Shown here: in pieces, positions 46,291 to 56,195 of the stretch | How the letters are laid out: each line of letters opens with the position of its first letter | Position numbering within the stretch: position 1 is the first letter of the stretch | NCBI GenBank assembly: GCA_028713555.1 | Contig: JAQTOA010000004.1 | Coordinates: 62,001-126,000, forward strand | Reading direction: 5' to 3' | From: Sterolibacterium sp. | GTDB taxonomy: Bacteria > Pseudomonadota > Gammaproteobacteria > Burkholderiales > Rhodocyclaceae | DNA length: 64,000 bases | The notes under the pieces: generated by a model | What the model saw: only the letters and a program-made list of their open reading frames with translations | What the model was told of the DNA's origin: nothing | Database searches by the model: none | Program-made: the position numbers and the translations under genes

Positions 46291-46294
46291 CAGA

Positions 46295-48586
46295 ATGAAA
46301 AAAAATCTGATCGCTGGCTTGGTCGCTGCAGTGTTTGCGACGTCGGCTTCCGCCTTTGAGCCTTTCGTCATCAAAGACATTCGTGTTGAGGGCATCCAGC
46401 GCACTGAGGCGGGTACGGTGTTTAGCTACCTGCCGGTCAAGGTCGGCGATACCATGACTGATGACAAGGCGGCTCAAGCCGTCAAGACGCTTTTCTCCAC
46501 TGGTTTCTTTAAAGATGTGCGACTGGAGATCGAGGGTGGCTTGCTGGTAGTGCTCGTCGAGGAACGGCCTGCGATCGCGGTGGTGGACTTTATCGGGTTG
46601 AAAGCTTTTGAAAAGGAACAGATCATTAAAGGCCTGCGCGAAGTCGGCTTGGCTGAGTCGCGTATTTTCGACCGCGCATTGGTCGACAAAGCCGAGCGGG
46701 AACTCAAGCGCCAGTACCTGACCCGTGGCTATTATGCGGTAAATATCAAAACGACCGTGACACCGCTGGAGCGCAACCGCGTTGGCATCAACTTTAATGT
46801 CGAAGAGGGCGAGGTTGCGAAGATCAAACAGATCAGCATCATCGGCGCCAAGGCTTATCCAGAGAGCGAACTTCTGGATATTTTCCAATTGCGTACACCG
46901 AATTGGTTAACCTGGTACACCAAGAATGACCAATATTCGAAGCAAAAGCTGTCGGGCGATCTTGAGAACCTTCGCTCCAACTATCTCAACCGCGGCTATC
47001 TAGAGTTCAACATCGATTCCACTCAAGTCTCGATCACTCAGAACAAACTTGACATTTATATCACGGTGAATGTCACCGAAGGCGAAAAATACACGGTGGC
47101 CTCGATCAAACTGGCCGGAGATTTGCTGCTGCCGGATGATGAGCTGAAAAAACTGGTCACCCTCAAACCGGGAGATACTTTCTCGCGCGAAAAATTGACT
47201 GAAACCACAAAGCAAATCAGCGAGCGACTCGGCAACTATGGTTACGCTTTTGCCAACGTGAATGCCGCGCCTGAACTCGACAAAAAGAACAATCAGGTGA
47301 CATTCACGATTTTCATCGATCCCGGCCGTCGCGTTTATGTGCATGAGGTTAGCGTCACCGGTAATAACCGGTCTCGCGACGAAGTAGTCCGTCGCGAAAT
47401 GCGCCAACTCGAATCGAGTTGGTATGACGGCGAGAAAATCAACAAGTCGCGCACACGTATCGACCGTCTTGGGTATTTCGAGGATGTGACTTTGGAAACG
47501 CCGGCGGTTCCCGCTACAAGCGACCAGGTCGATGTCAATGTGAATGTCAAGGAAAAACCCACGGGCAGCATTATGTTGGGCGCCGGTTTCTCCAGTTCTG
47601 AGAAGTTGGTTCTGTCCGCATCTGTTCAACAGCAAAACCTGTTCGGTAGCGGCAAGACCGTTGGCGTACAGGTCAACACCAGTAAAATCAACCAGGTGCT
47701 TTCATTTTCCTACACTGACCCGTACTACACCATTGACGGTATCAGTCGCGGCTTCGATATATACAAGCGTCATACTGATACCAGTTCGCTCAGCGCCGTG
47801 GGCACCTATGGCAGTTCATCCATCGGTGGTGGTGTGCGCTATGGATTACCGATAGCCGAGGATGACTACATCAGCCTGGGGCTGTCGGTTGATGCGACCA
47901 AGTTGACGGTCGATGACTACAGTCCGGAAATCTACCAACAATACGTAAACAATTTTGGCGCCGCCAGCACTACGCTACTCACCACGGCAGGCTGGCTCAA
48001 GGAAACCATAGACAGCCGGCTTTATCCCACGAAGGGCACATCGAATAGGCTGGTCGGCGAACTGGGACTTCCTGGCGGCAGCCTGCATTACTATCGGGCG
48101 ACATATCAGCACCAACACTTCATCCCTGTCCCCTTGTTTTCGAAAAAATTCACGCTGATGCTCAACGGTGAAGCGGGTTATGCAAACGGCTATGGCGGGA
48201 AAAATCTGCCATTCTTCAAGAATTTCTTTGCCGGGGGCATTGGTTCGGTGCGTGGCTATGACAGCAGTTCCCTTGGCCCCATTGATCCCTTGTCAGGCTA
48301 TAGCCTGGGAGGCAACCGTCGCCTGACCGGGAATGCGGAATTCTTGTTCCCATTGCCTGGCTCTGGTCAGGATAAGTCATTGCGCCTGGGGGTTTTTGTT
48401 GATGGCGGTCAGGTTTGGGCACAAGGCCAGAAGATTTCATTGGGCGAGCTGCGTTACAGTACGGGTTTCTCGCTGGCGTGGTCTTCGCCGATGGGTCCGC
48501 TGAAATTCAGTATCGCCAATCCGCTCAACAGAAAACCGGGTGACAGGGTTCAGCGCCTGCAATTCCAGTTGGGCACAGTGTTCTAA
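46295..48586 (+). CDS. bamA: Outer membrane protein assembly factor BamA
   Basis: The core of the beta-barrel assembly machine. The 763 residues start with a signal peptide (cleavage near ATSASA|FEPF, residue 20). Five POTRA domains follow (first one FVIKDIRVEGIQRTEAGTVFSYL) and then a 16-strand barrel with GAGFSSSEKLVLSAS and GGIGSVRGYDSSSLGP. The protein ends in Phe (QLGTVF), the usual barrel signature. ATG 46295 is the Met at the start of the signal peptide; the longer frame overlaps rseP. Confidence 0.97.
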   Translation: MKKNLIAGLVAAVFATSASAFEPFVIKDIRVEGIQRTEAGTVFSYLPVKVGDTMTDDKAAQAVKTLFSTGFFKDVRLEIEGGLLVVLVEERPAIAVVDFIGLKAFEKEQIIKGLREVGLAESRIFDRALVDKAERELKRQYLTRGYYAVNIKTTVTPLERNRVGINFNVEEGEVAKIKQISIIGAKAYPESELLDIFQLRTPNWLTWYTKNDQYSKQKLSGDLENLRSNYLNRGYLEFNIDSTQVSITQNKLDIYITVNVTEGEKYTVASIKLAGDLLLPDDELKKLVTLKPGDTFSREKLTETTKQISERLGNYGYAFANVNAAPELDKKNNQVTFTIFIDPGRRVYVHEVSVTGNNRSRDEVVRREMRQLESSWYDGEKINKSRTRIDRLGYFEDVTLETPAVPATSDQVDVNVNVKEKPTGSIMLGAGFSSSEKLVLSASVQQQNLFGSGKTVGVQVNTSKINQVLSFSYTDPYYTIDGISRGFDIYKRHTDTSSLSAVGTYGSSSIGGGVRYGLPIAEDDYISLGLSVDATKLTVDDYSPEIYQQYVNNFGAASTTLLTTAGWLKETIDSRLYPTKGTSNRLVGELGLPGGSLHYYRATYQHQHFIPVPLFSKKFTLMLNGEAGYANGYGGKNLPFFKNFFAGGIGSVRGYDSSSLGPIDPLSGYSLGGNRRLTGNAEFLFPLPGSGQDKSLRLGVFVDGGQVWAQGQKISLGELRYSTGFSLAWSSPMGPLKFSIANPLNRKPGDRVQRLQFQLGTVF

Positions 48587-48610
48587 CGTATTGCATCCAG
48601 GAGATTCATC

Positions 48611-49114
48611 TTGAAAAAGGTTTTCGCTCCCTTGCTGGCAGTTGCCTGCATGCTCATTGCAGGCTCCGTTAGTGCCGAAGTAAAAATCGGTTTCGTCAAC
48701 AGCCAACGCATACTCAATGATGCGCCGCAAGCGGCCAAGGCCAAGAAAAGACTCGAGAAGGAATTCGAGAAGCGCGACCAGGAATTGCTGAAACTCTCCA
48801 AGCAGCTGCAGGCCGTTCAGGAAAGTCTGGAAAAAAGTTCTGCAACCCTGTCAGAATCAGAACGACGAAACAAGGAACGGGAATTTAACGAACTTAACCG
48901 GGATTTCCTGCGCAAACAGCGTGAATTCAAGGAAGACCTCAACCTGCGTCAGAACGAGGAAATGGCGGCAATCTACGAGCGCGTGAACAAGGTGATCAAA
49001 GGCATTGCCGAAGCGGATAAGTACGACATTATCTTCCAGGAGGCAGTCTATGCCAATCCACGCATTGACCTGACCGACAAGATCATCAAGGCGCTCGCCG
49101 ACAGCGCCAAGTAA
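48611..49114 (+). CDS. skp: Periplasmic chaperone Skp/OmpH
   Basis: A 167-residue chaperone that carries unfolded outer-membrane proteins to BamA. An N-terminal signal peptide ([22 protein letters not shown]) is followed by [11 protein letters not shown] and a long coiled coil (~residues 38-130, rich in K, E, L and Q). The start is TTG at 48611 behind AGGAG with 7-base spacing; no ATG is available at the right place. The gene lies between bamA and lpxD, its standard position. Confidence 0.94.
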   Translation: MKKVFAPLLAVACMLIAGSVSAEVKIGFVNSQRILNDAPQAAKAKKRLEKEFEKRDQELLKLSKQLQAVQESLEKSSATLSESERRNKEREFNELNRDFLRKQREFKEDLNLRQNEEMAAIYERVNKVIKGIAEADKYDIIFQEAVYANPRIDLTDKIIKALADSAK

Positions 49115-49134
49115 GTCATCTTCATAAATCGGCT

Positions 49135-50199
49135 GTGGTTGCTTCCGCTCTTACCCTCGATGAAATCGTTGCGCGCTTCGGCGGCGAGTTGATCGGCGAC
49201 GGCGCACGGTTGATTCACCAAGTTGCCACCCTGGATCGTGCCGGCCAAGGCGAAATAAGTTTTCTCGCCAATCCCAAGTATCGCGAAAAACTTGGGGCTA
49301 CCCGTGCCGGCGCAGTAATCCTATCGCCTGAGGCCGCCGTCGGTAGTCCTGTCGCATGCATCGTCTGCGCCAATCCCTACCTGTACTTTGCGCGGGTTGC
49401 CCAATGTTTGAATCCTGCCGCACTCCCAGCTTCCGGCATCCACCCAACCGCCACGGTCGAAGCCGCACTCCCGGAGAGCGTCAGTGTCGCCGCCGGAGTC
49501 TATATCGGTCCGCAGGCACGCATCGGCGAGCGGGTCAGTATCGGGGCAGGTTGCATCATCGGTGCGGGAGTCGAACTCGGCGCCGGTACGCTACTCCACG
49601 CCAACGTCACCATCTATGGTGGATGTAAAATCGGCGCCCGCGCCATTATTCACTCGGGGGCGATCATTGGCGCAGATGGCTTCGGCTTTGCGCGCGAACT
49701 TGAAGGGAAAAATTCCGGCACTTGGCATAAAATCCCGCAGATCGGCCGTGTTCTGATCGGCGACGATGTTGAAATCGGCGCCAATACCACCATCGATCGA
49801 GGTGCTCTCGATGACACGGTGATCGAGGATGGTGTCAAGTTTGACAACCAGATCCAGGTTGGTCACAACGTGCGAATCGGCGCGCATAGTGCGTTAGCTG
49901 GTTGTGTCGGCATTGCCGGCAGCGCAACGCTCGGCCGCCGCTGTACCGTGGGTGGCGGGGCAATTATTCTTGGTCACCTGCGCATCGCCGACGACGTCAA
50001 TATTTCCGCTGGTACGCTAGTGGCTAAAACAATTTCCAGAGCGGGTAGCTATACCGGAGCTGTGCCATTCATGGAGCATGCGGCCTGGTTGAAAAATTTT
50101 GCTCGGCTGCGCCAACTTGACGCCATGGCGGCTAAAATACGCGCCCTTGAGGCGGAGGTGGAAAAACTCGTGATAACCCAATCGGAGGAAAAGTTGTGA
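49135..50199 (+). CDS. lpxD: UDP-3-O-(3-hydroxyacyl)glucosamine N-acyltransferase
   Basis: Third step of lipid A synthesis. The 354-residue enzyme has an N-terminal UDP-binding domain ([29 protein letters not shown]) and a left-handed beta helix built from hexapeptide repeats of the IGxxx type. The active-site loop [14 protein letters not shown] and the start of the helical end are clear. The best start is GTG 49135, but no ribosome site is obvious, so it may rely on coupling to skp. The stop overlaps the fabZ start in GTGA. Confidence 0.95.
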   Translation: MVASALTLDEIVARFGGELIGDGARLIHQVATLDRAGQGEISFLANPKYREKLGATRAGAVILSPEAAVGSPVACIVCANPYLYFARVAQCLNPAALPASGIHPTATVEAALPESVSVAAGVYIGPQARIGERVSIGAGCIIGAGVELGAGTLLHANVTIYGGCKIGARAIIHSGAIIGADGFGFARELEGKNSGTWHKIPQIGRVLIGDDVEIGANTTIDRGALDDTVIEDGVKFDNQIQVGHNVRIGAHSALAGCVGIAGSATLGRRCTVGGGAIILGHLRIADDVNISAGTLVAKTISRAGSYTGAVPFMEHAAWLKNFARLRQLDAMAAKIRALEAEVEKLVITQSEEKL

Positions 50200-50642
50200 G
50201 TGCGATGGACATACATCAAATCCTTGAGCATTTGCCTCATCGCTACCCATTTCTCCTGGTGGATCGTGTAGTCGAATGCGTCCCGGGTGAGCGAATTCTG
50301 GCGCTCAAGAATGTCAGCATTAATGAGCCGTTCTTTCCTGGCCATTTTCCCCACCATCCGGTTATGCCCGGTGTGCTGATTCTTGAGGCACTGGCGCAGG
50401 CGGCGGCGATTCTGTCATTCAAGACATTGGGCCAGAAGTCCGACGATAAAACGGTATATTATTTTGCCGGTATCGACGCTGCGCGTTTCAAGAAGCCAGT
50501 CACTGCCGGAGATCAGCTGATGCTTGAGGTTTCCATCAAAGCCAGCAGGCGTGGACTATGGAAGTTCGCTGCACGGGCTTTGGTCGACGGCCAAGTTGCC
50601 GCCGAAGCCGAGTTGTTGTGCACGATGCGCAATATTGAATGA
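50196..50642 (+). CDS. fabZ: 3-hydroxyacyl-ACP dehydratase FabZ
   Basis: Dehydrates hydroxyacyl-ACP in fatty-acid synthesis and competes with LpxA for the same substrate. The 148 residues have the hot-dog fold with [17 protein letters not shown] and the catalytic [25 protein letters not shown] 50196 is the start: the GGAGG ribosome site is 8 bases upstream, while ATG 50205 would be too far. The gene overlaps both lpxD and lpxA by 4 bases. Confidence 0.97.
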   Translation: MSAMDIHQILEHLPHRYPFLLVDRVVECVPGERILALKNVSINEPFFPGHFPHHPVMPGVLILEALAQAAAILSFKTLGQKSDDKTVYYFAGIDAARFKKPVTAGDQLMLEVSIKASRRGLWKFAARALVDGQVAAEAELLCTMRNIE

Positions 50643-51421
50643 ATTCCGTTGCGATTCATCCTACCGCCATTGTCCATCCGGGCGCCAGACTTGGCCGCAA
50701 CGTTGAGATCGGTGCGTATGCTCTGATCGGGGAGCATGTCGAGATCGGTGATGGCAGCCGCATCGGACCGCATGTTGTAGTCACTGGGCATACCCGTATC
50801 GGTCGGGATAACCGTATTTTCCAATTCTGTTCGATCGGCGAAATTCCGCAGGATAAGAAATATGCGGGAGAATCGACTCGGCTCGAAATTGGCGATCGCA
50901 ACACCATCCGGGAATTCTGTACGTTCAATTGTGGAACTACCCAGGATGCCGGGGTTACCCGCCTTGGCAACGACAATTGGATTATGGCCTACGTTCATCT
51001 GGCACATGATTGCCAGGTGGGAAATCAAACCATTTTCGCCAACAATGCGCAACTGGCTGGCCATGTACATGTCGGTGATTGGGTTATCCTGGGCGGCTTT
51101 ACCGCCGTTCATCAGTTTGTCCGCGTTGGCGCCCATAGCATGACAGCGATGGGCAGCATGCTTGTGCAAGACCTGCCGCCTTACGTCATGGCTGCCGGCA
51201 ACACCGCCAGTGCACATGGCATCAATAGCGAGGGTTTGAGACGCCGAGGTTTCTCGGCGGCGGCGATCATGGCGATCAAGCGTGCCTACAAGGTACTGTA
51301 CAAATCCGGTTTGAAGTTGGCGGAAGCGCAGGCGGCTATTGCCGCCGACAGTGTGGCCTGTGACGAACTCCGGCTGTTGGCCGATTTTCTCTCGGACGCC
51401 GGACGAGGCATCATACGCTAG
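50639..51421 (+). CDS. lpxA: UDP-N-acetylglucosamine O-acyltransferase
   Basis: First step of lipid A synthesis. The 260 residues form a left-handed beta helix with repeated IGxxx units. The catalytic region reads [37 protein letters not shown], with the active-site His in LAHDC. The C-terminal helices begin near residue 190 ([25 protein letters not shown]). It is coupled to fabZ by an ATGA overlap and followed by lpxB after 7 bases. Confidence 0.97.
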   Translation: MNSVAIHPTAIVHPGARLGRNVEIGAYALIGEHVEIGDGSRIGPHVVVTGHTRIGRDNRIFQFCSIGEIPQDKKYAGESTRLEIGDRNTIREFCTFNCGTTQDAGVTRLGNDNWIMAYVHLAHDCQVGNQTIFANNAQLAGHVHVGDWVILGGFTAVHQFVRVGAHSMTAMGSMLVQDLPPYVMAAGNTASAHGINSEGLRRRGFSAAAIMAIKRAYKVLYKSGLKLAEAQAAIAADSVACDELRLLADFLSDAGRGIIR

Positions 51422-51428
51422 CCATTAC

Positions 51429-52619
51429 ATGAGACCGGCTCTAAGTATCGCCATGGTGGCGGGAGAGTCTTCGGGCGACCTGCTCGGCAGTCACCTGATC
51501 CAAGCGCTCAAGCAGCACCTGCCGCAAATTCCTGAGACACGTTTCTTCGGTATCGGTGGCCCGAAGATGGACTCGGCCGGCTTTATCTCAGATTGGCCGG
51601 CAGAAAGTCTGGCGGTGCGTGGCTATGCCGAAGTGTTGCGGCACTACCGAGAAATCGCAGGCATCCGCCGCCAGCTGCTGAAACGCCTGTTGGCGAATCC
51701 CCCCGATGTGTTTATTGGTGTCGACGCACCCGATTTCAATCTGTGGCTGGAAACACGCCTCAAAGCTGCCGGCATTGCCACTATTCATTTTGTCAGCCCT
51801 TCAGTGTGGGCATGGCGCGGTGCGCGTATTCGCCGCATTGCCCGCTCGGTTGATCAGATGCTCTGTTTGTTCCCGTTCGAAGCGTCGCTGTATGAGAAAC
51901 ACGGTGTTCAGGCGACTTACGTCGGTCATCCGCTGGCCGATATGATTCCGCTGGAACCCGATCAGGAAACGGCGCGGGAGCGCCTCAATTTATCCCAAGA
52001 CGATCTGGTATTTGCTTTGCTGCCTGGCAGTAGACAGTCTGAACTGCATTTCATGGCGGAAACCTTCATTGAAACGGCAAAGCGGTTGCATCAACTTTTC
52101 CCGCAAGCGCGTTTCCTGGTGCCGCTGATCTCGCGTGAGACCAGACTGCAGTTCGAAAATCGACTATGGCAACATGGCGCCCAGGAGCTGCAATTGACCT
52201 TGCTATTTGGCCATGCGCAAGATGCCATGGCTGCTGCCGATGTCGTGCTGGTGGCAAGTGGGACGGCAACGCTGGAGGCCGCATTGTATAAGAAACCGAT
52301 GGTAATCGTTTATAAGATGTCACCTTGGTCGTGGAGCTTGATGCGCCGGATGAAATATCAGCCTTGGGTCGGACTGCCCAATATTCTTGCCGGACGATTT
52401 GTCGTACCGGAATTTTTGCAGAACGAAGCGACCCCGGACAATCTTGCCCAAGCTCTTGCCAACCAGGTAGGCGACCAGAAAGTTCGCGCTGGTTTGCATG
52501 ACCTATTCACCCAGATGCATAGGCAATTGCGACAAAATACGGCCGAGAAGGCGGCGTCAGCGATTCTGCCGGCACTGCTTAAAAAACTCCCCTCTTTCCC
52601 TTCAATGCAGGACGCATGA
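51429..52619 (+). CDS. lpxB: Lipid-A-disaccharide synthase
   Basis: Joins UDP-diacylglucosamine to lipid X in lipid A synthesis. The 396-residue peripheral membrane glycosyltransferase (GT19) starts [23 protein letters not shown]. It contains [41 protein letters not shown] and [20 protein letters not shown] 51429 is used because the longer frame overlaps lpxA. The stop overlaps rnhB by 4 bases. Confidence 0.97.
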   Translation: MRPALSIAMVAGESSGDLLGSHLIQALKQHLPQIPETRFFGIGGPKMDSAGFISDWPAESLAVRGYAEVLRHYREIAGIRRQLLKRLLANPPDVFIGVDAPDFNLWLETRLKAAGIATIHFVSPSVWAWRGARIRRIARSVDQMLCLFPFEASLYEKHGVQATYVGHPLADMIPLEPDQETARERLNLSQDDLVFALLPGSRQSELHFMAETFIETAKRLHQLFPQARFLVPLISRETRLQFENRLWQHGAQELQLTLLFGHAQDAMAAADVVLVASGTATLEAALYKKPMVIVYKMSPWSWSLMRRMKYQPWVGLPNILAGRFVVPEFLQNEATPDNLAQALANQVGDQKVRAGLHDLFTQMHRQLRQNTAEKAASAILPALLKKLPSFPSMQDA

Positions 52620-53182
52620 AGCAGGTTGCCGGCATTGACGAAGCGGGGCGCGGCCCACTAGCCGGTCCGGTATTTGCGGCAGCGGTGATACTTGACCCAA
52701 GCAGGACGATTGCAGGTTTGCGGGATTCGAAAAAACTCTCGGAAAAGAACCGTAATCGGCTTGCCGAGGAAATCAAGGAACGCGCGTTGGCTTGGGCCAT
52801 TGCCAGCAGCAGCGTCGTCGAGATCGATGCCATTAATATCCTCCAAGCCAGCCTGCTGGCTATGCGTCGGGCAGTCGAGGCGCTCCGGATAGAGCCGGAT
52901 GAGATCCTCGTTGATGGCCTGCACTGCCCGCTGGTTAGCATGCCGGCAAGGGCCATCGTCAAAGGCGATAGTTTGATTCCCGCCATCAGTGCTGCTTCAA
53001 TTCTGGCCAAGACCGCGCGAGACGCCGAGCTGCTGCGCTTGCATGTTATCTATCCGGAATACGGCCTGGATCGCCACAAAGGATATCCGACCGTACTTCA
53101 TGTGGCGGCATTGCGTCTCTATGGGCCTGCGCCCATTCACCGGCGTAGTTTTGCACCAGTACTTCGCCTGCTTGAGGGATGA
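52616..53182 (+). CDS. rnhB: Ribonuclease HII
   Basis: Removes ribonucleotides from DNA and RNA-DNA hybrids. The 188 residues have the catalytic residues in [16 protein letters not shown] (D6, E7), ILVDGLHCP (an Asp) and [15 protein letters not shown]. Length is normal for the family. It is coupled to lpxB and to the methyltransferase gene by ATGA overlaps; lpxB-rnhB is a common gene pair in proteobacteria. Confidence 0.96.
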   Translation: MKQVAGIDEAGRGPLAGPVFAAAVILDPSRTIAGLRDSKKLSEKNRNRLAEEIKERALAWAIASSSVVEIDAINILQASLLAMRRAVEALRIEPDEILVDGLHCPLVSMPARAIVKGDSLIPAISAASILAKTARDAELLRLHVIYPEYGLDRHKGYPTVLHVAALRLYGPAPIHRRSFAPVLRLLEG

Positions 53183-53976
53183 AACGGATTGCTTCACGTG
53201 CCAATCCGACCTTCAAGGCTTTGAAGGCTCTTTCCGATGATGCTCGTGAACAGCGTCGTATGGGAATGACCCTGCTTGAGGGTGCCCACCTTGTCGCGAC
53301 ATACTATGAAAAGGTCGGACTGCCCGTGCAGTTGGTTATTAGTGAGCATGGTGCTGCACAGGTTGAAATCCAGGCACTCTGCGATTCCTTGGCGGCTGTG
53401 GAAACTATCTTGATGGGCGACAGTTTGTACCGTGAACTTAGCGGGCTGGCCACCCCAACCGGTATCGCCGCGATAATCAACATTCCCGTACCATCGAGTG
53501 AAAGCGTCAGCGGCTCTTGCGTCTTGCTCGATTCCCTTCAGGATGCCGGCAACGTCGGCTCGATTCTGCGTACCGCAGCAGCAGCGGGCATCGCCGACGT
53601 ATTCCTCGGTCCTGGCAGTGCAGGTGTATGGACGCCGCGAGTGCTGAGGGCGGCTCAAGGTGCTCATTTTGACTTGCGCTTACATGAGCAAGCGGATCTG
53701 CTCGCCGTCATGACAGGGTTTTCTGGCACGACGGTGGCTGCAATGGCACATGGCGTTGAAATAATCTACCGGCAGGATCTGACAGGCAAGTTGGCCTGGC
53801 TATTCGGCAGTGAAGGCTGCGGTATCTCGCCGGCCTTGGAAGCTGCTGCCGGGAAGCGCGTCACTATTCCATTGGCGCCGGGTTGTGAGTCCTTGAATGT
53901 CGCCGTCGCTGCAGCCATCTGTTTATTCGAGGAGGTCAGGCAAAAACATACTCTTTGGGGGTTGCCTTCTTCCTGA
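53179..53976 (+). CDS. SpoU/TrmH family RNA 2'-O-methyltransferase
   Basis: A 265-residue SPOUT-class RNA methyltransferase. The N-terminal substrate-binding domain ([13 protein letters not shown]) is followed by the knotted domain with motif 1 [23 protein letters not shown], motif 2 [12 protein letters not shown] and motif 3 [24 protein letters not shown]. It modifies a ribose in rRNA or tRNA; the exact target cannot be predicted. It is the last gene of the long run that starts with uppS. Confidence 0.92.
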   Translation: MKRIASRANPTFKALKALSDDAREQRRMGMTLLEGAHLVATYYEKVGLPVQLVISEHGAAQVEIQALCDSLAAVETILMGDSLYRELSGLATPTGIAAIINIPVPSSESVSGSCVLLDSLQDAGNVGSILRTAAAAGIADVFLGPGSAGVWTPRVLRAAQGAHFDLRLHEQADLLAVMTGFSGTTVAAMAHGVEIIYRQDLTGKLAWLFGSEGCGISPALEAAAGKRVTIPLAPGCESLNVAVAAAICLFEEVRQKHTLWGLPSS

Positions 53977-54018
53977 ATTAGCGTTTTAGTCACAGGCTAG
54001 CGACAATTCGTAAGCTTG

Positions 54019-54060
54019 AGCGAAGGCGCTGTCTGTGCCAAAGACGCCATCGCTCCTTCT
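54019..54060 (+). terminator. Probable terminator after the lpx-rnhB run
   Basis: AGCGAAGGCG (54019-54028) pairs with CGCCATCGCT (54045-54054) with one mismatch and a 16-base loop, then a pyrimidine-rich CCTTCTTCC. It is not a clean T-run terminator but is the only hairpin in this gap. Confidence 0.4.
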
Positions 54061-54166
54061 TCCTTTCTCTCCAAATAGATGACTGTCTCGAGAACGCCAC
54101 TCTATTCGAGGTCTGGCGGGGCTCCGTTATCTCCTGTGCATTTCCAGTCGCGGGACTTTGGTTTGG

Positions 54167-54193
54167 TTGCCATAGCAATATTTGCCATGGCAT
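54167..54193. promoter_or_regulatory. Tandem operator-like repeats before marR
   Basis: Two similar near-palindromes lie 15 bases apart: TTGCCATAGCAA (54167-54178) and TTGCCATGGCAT (54182-54193). They sit directly over the putative promoter, next to a TATAAT at 54195-54200. This is where an autoregulating MarR protein would bind. Confidence 0.5.
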
Positions 54194-54206
54194 ATATAAT
54201 GACGAC

Positions 54207-54668
54207 GTGGTTAACCGAGACACTACAACAAAACCGAAATCGACCGAGCAGGAGACCTTTGGTCTCTTGCTGCTGTCGGTTCGTCTCAACCTGATCCGGC
54301 GTGGTGAGCGCCTTCTGGTGGCCAAGGGTTTTGATATCAACTTCACTCAGTTCCGGGTGTTATATGCACTTAGCCAGTGTCAGTCCTTGAGTGCGACCGA
54401 ATTGGCGCGCGGTGTCGAACATGATGGCGGCGCACTGACCAGGCTACTGGATTGCCTGCAGGGAAAGGGGTACGTGGCGCGGCGCCCTAACGCCAAGGAC
54501 CGGCGTGCGATTGAGGTTTCCATGACCGAGAAGGGTAGGGCAGTCTGGGATTCAATGCGGGACTGCGTAACGCAGGCTAATACCGAGGTTCTCGAGGCTC
54601 TTAGCGATGCCGAGCAGACCCAGTTGTTCGGTTTCCTTCACCGCATTCGTGACTACATAGATGCCTAA
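54207..54668 (+). CDS. MarR family transcriptional regulator of the efflux operon
   Basis: A 153-residue winged-helix regulator. The DNA-binding part is clear: LSATELARGVEHDGGALTRLLDCLQGKGYVARRPNAKDRRAIEVSMTEKGR (residues ~66-115, in pieces), including the conserved wing DRRAIEV. It precedes the NodT-EmrA-EmrB genes by 24 bases and probably represses them in response to a small aromatic ligand. The start is GTG 54207 with no ribosome site. The -10 TATAAT ends 6 bases before it, so the mRNA may be leaderless. Confidence 0.88.
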   Translation: MVNRDTTTKPKSTEQETFGLLLLSVRLNLIRRGERLLVAKGFDINFTQFRVLYALSQCQSLSATELARGVEHDGGALTRLLDCLQGKGYVARRPNAKDRRAIEVSMTEKGRAVWDSMRDCVTQANTEVLEALSDAEQTQLFGFLHRIRDYIDA

Positions 54669-54692
54669 CTCAGGCAGTAGGGTGCTGAAGTT

Positions 54693-56195
54693 ATGTCCAT
54701 GAATAAATTAACAAACCTATGCCGACGGGGTTATGCCGCAACTTCGGAGCTGCTGTTGTTGGGGATTATGTTGGGGGGGTGCGCCGGCAGCGAAGGACTC
54801 TTAACTCAGGGCGTGATCGCTAGCCCAGCTTCCTTGTCCGCCAACAAGTCACTGGCGAATAGCGGCACCAGCTACGCCAGCAACTGGCCAGCGGAAGACT
54901 GGTGGCATTCACTTGGCGATGTACAACTCGATGCGTTAATCAATGAGGCGATGCAAGCCAGCCCCGACCTTGCCGCCGCTGCCGCACGAGTTCGCCAAGC
55001 CAGTGCCTTGAGTATGAATGCCGATGCGTTGCGTTCTCCCTCAATTTCCGCAATGGCCATGGTACAAGGCATCCGCATTCCGAGCAGCGCGATGCCGTCC
55101 TCCTCCAGTGATCTGAATTTCACGCCCAAGGTGCTGGGCCTGAACGGCAGTTACAATGTCGATCTCTGGGGTGGCGAGCGTGCCACCTGGGAAGCGGCGC
55201 TTGGCCGTCAGCGCGCCAGTGAAGTTGATGCCCAGGCGGCCAGGCTTACGCTATCGGTGGATATCGCGCGTGCCTATGCGCGACTCGGCAATGCCTACCA
55301 AGTACATGACATCGCACGAAAGAACGCGGAACGCGTTCAGCACCTGCTTGAGCTTGTCACTCAACGTGTTACAGCCGGTATTGACAGCACTGCCCAGCAA
55401 CACCAGGCGGAAGCGCAAGCCGCAGCTACCCGGCAACGGTTTGCGCAAGCCGCTCAGGCCATTGAAAGCGAGCAAATCGCACTCGCCATCCTGATCGGCA
55501 AAGGGCCGGATCGCGCCACTGAAATTACTCGACCGTCTGTGCTTCAGCCGGTCCAGCTGGCCGTGCCCGGCAACCTCCCCGCCGATTTGCTCGGTCGTCG
55601 ACCGGATATCGTTGCTGCGCGCCTGCGTGCAGAGGCTGCGCAACGCGACATCGATGCGTCGAAGGCAGGTTTTTATCCCAGCTTCAATCTCAGCGCTGCC
55701 ATCGGCCTCGTATCGCTCCACACCAATGATTTGATGTCGCTGCAAAGTCGTTATTACTCGGTGACGCCGGCCATTTCCCTGCCGATCTTCGACGCCGGCC
55801 GGCTGCGCGCCAACTTGGCTGGACGCAACGCCGAATATGATATTGCGGTTGCCCAGTACAACAAGACGCTGGTGGGCGCATTTAATCAAGTTGCGCTGCA
55901 GATACAGGCGACACAAGCGCTGATTGCGCAGGAATCAGCGCAGTCGCAGTCGGTCAACGCTGCGCGCGAAGCGTGGATTTTGGCCATGCAGCGCTACCGG
56001 CACGGAATCGGCAGTTATATCGAGGCGCTGATCGATGAGCAGTCGGTTCTGGCGGCGGAAATGATGCTTAGCGAAATCCGTGGGCAGCAAATCGATACCG
56101 CGATTCAACTGGTGCATGCGCTGGGCGGCGGCTACGCTACTGAAGCGCCCAATGCGCCGCCTTCAACGACGCAGACAAGCAAGGTTTCGTCATGA
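54693..56195 (+). CDS. Efflux outer-membrane lipoprotein (NodT family) of an EmrAB system
   Basis: A 500-residue outer-membrane factor. A signal with lipobox LGGC near residue 29 is followed by the two OEP repeats (WWHSLGDVQLDALINEAMQASPDL, GRRPDIVAARLRAEAAQRDI, FYPSFNLSAAIGL). It forms the outer channel for the pump encoded next. The stop overlaps the emrA-like start by 4 bases, so the three pump parts are coupled. It is a different protein from the OMF at 28793. Confidence 0.93.
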   Translation: MSMNKLTNLCRRGYAATSELLLLGIMLGGCAGSEGLLTQGVIASPASLSANKSLANSGTSYASNWPAEDWWHSLGDVQLDALINEAMQASPDLAAAAARVRQASALSMNADALRSPSISAMAMVQGIRIPSSAMPSSSSDLNFTPKVLGLNGSYNVDLWGGERATWEAALGRQRASEVDAQAARLTLSVDIARAYARLGNAYQVHDIARKNAERVQHLLELVTQRVTAGIDSTAQQHQAEAQAAATRQRFAQAAQAIESEQIALAILIGKGPDRATEITRPSVLQPVQLAVPGNLPADLLGRRPDIVAARLRAEAAQRDIDASKAGFYPSFNLSAAIGLVSLHTNDLMSLQSRYYSVTPAISLPIFDAGRLRANLAGRNAEYDIAVAQYNKTLVGAFNQVALQIQATQALIAQESAQSQSVNAAREAWILAMQRYRHGIGSYIEALIDEQSVLAAEMMLSEIRGQQIDTAIQLVHALGGGYATEAPNAPPSTTQTSKVSS

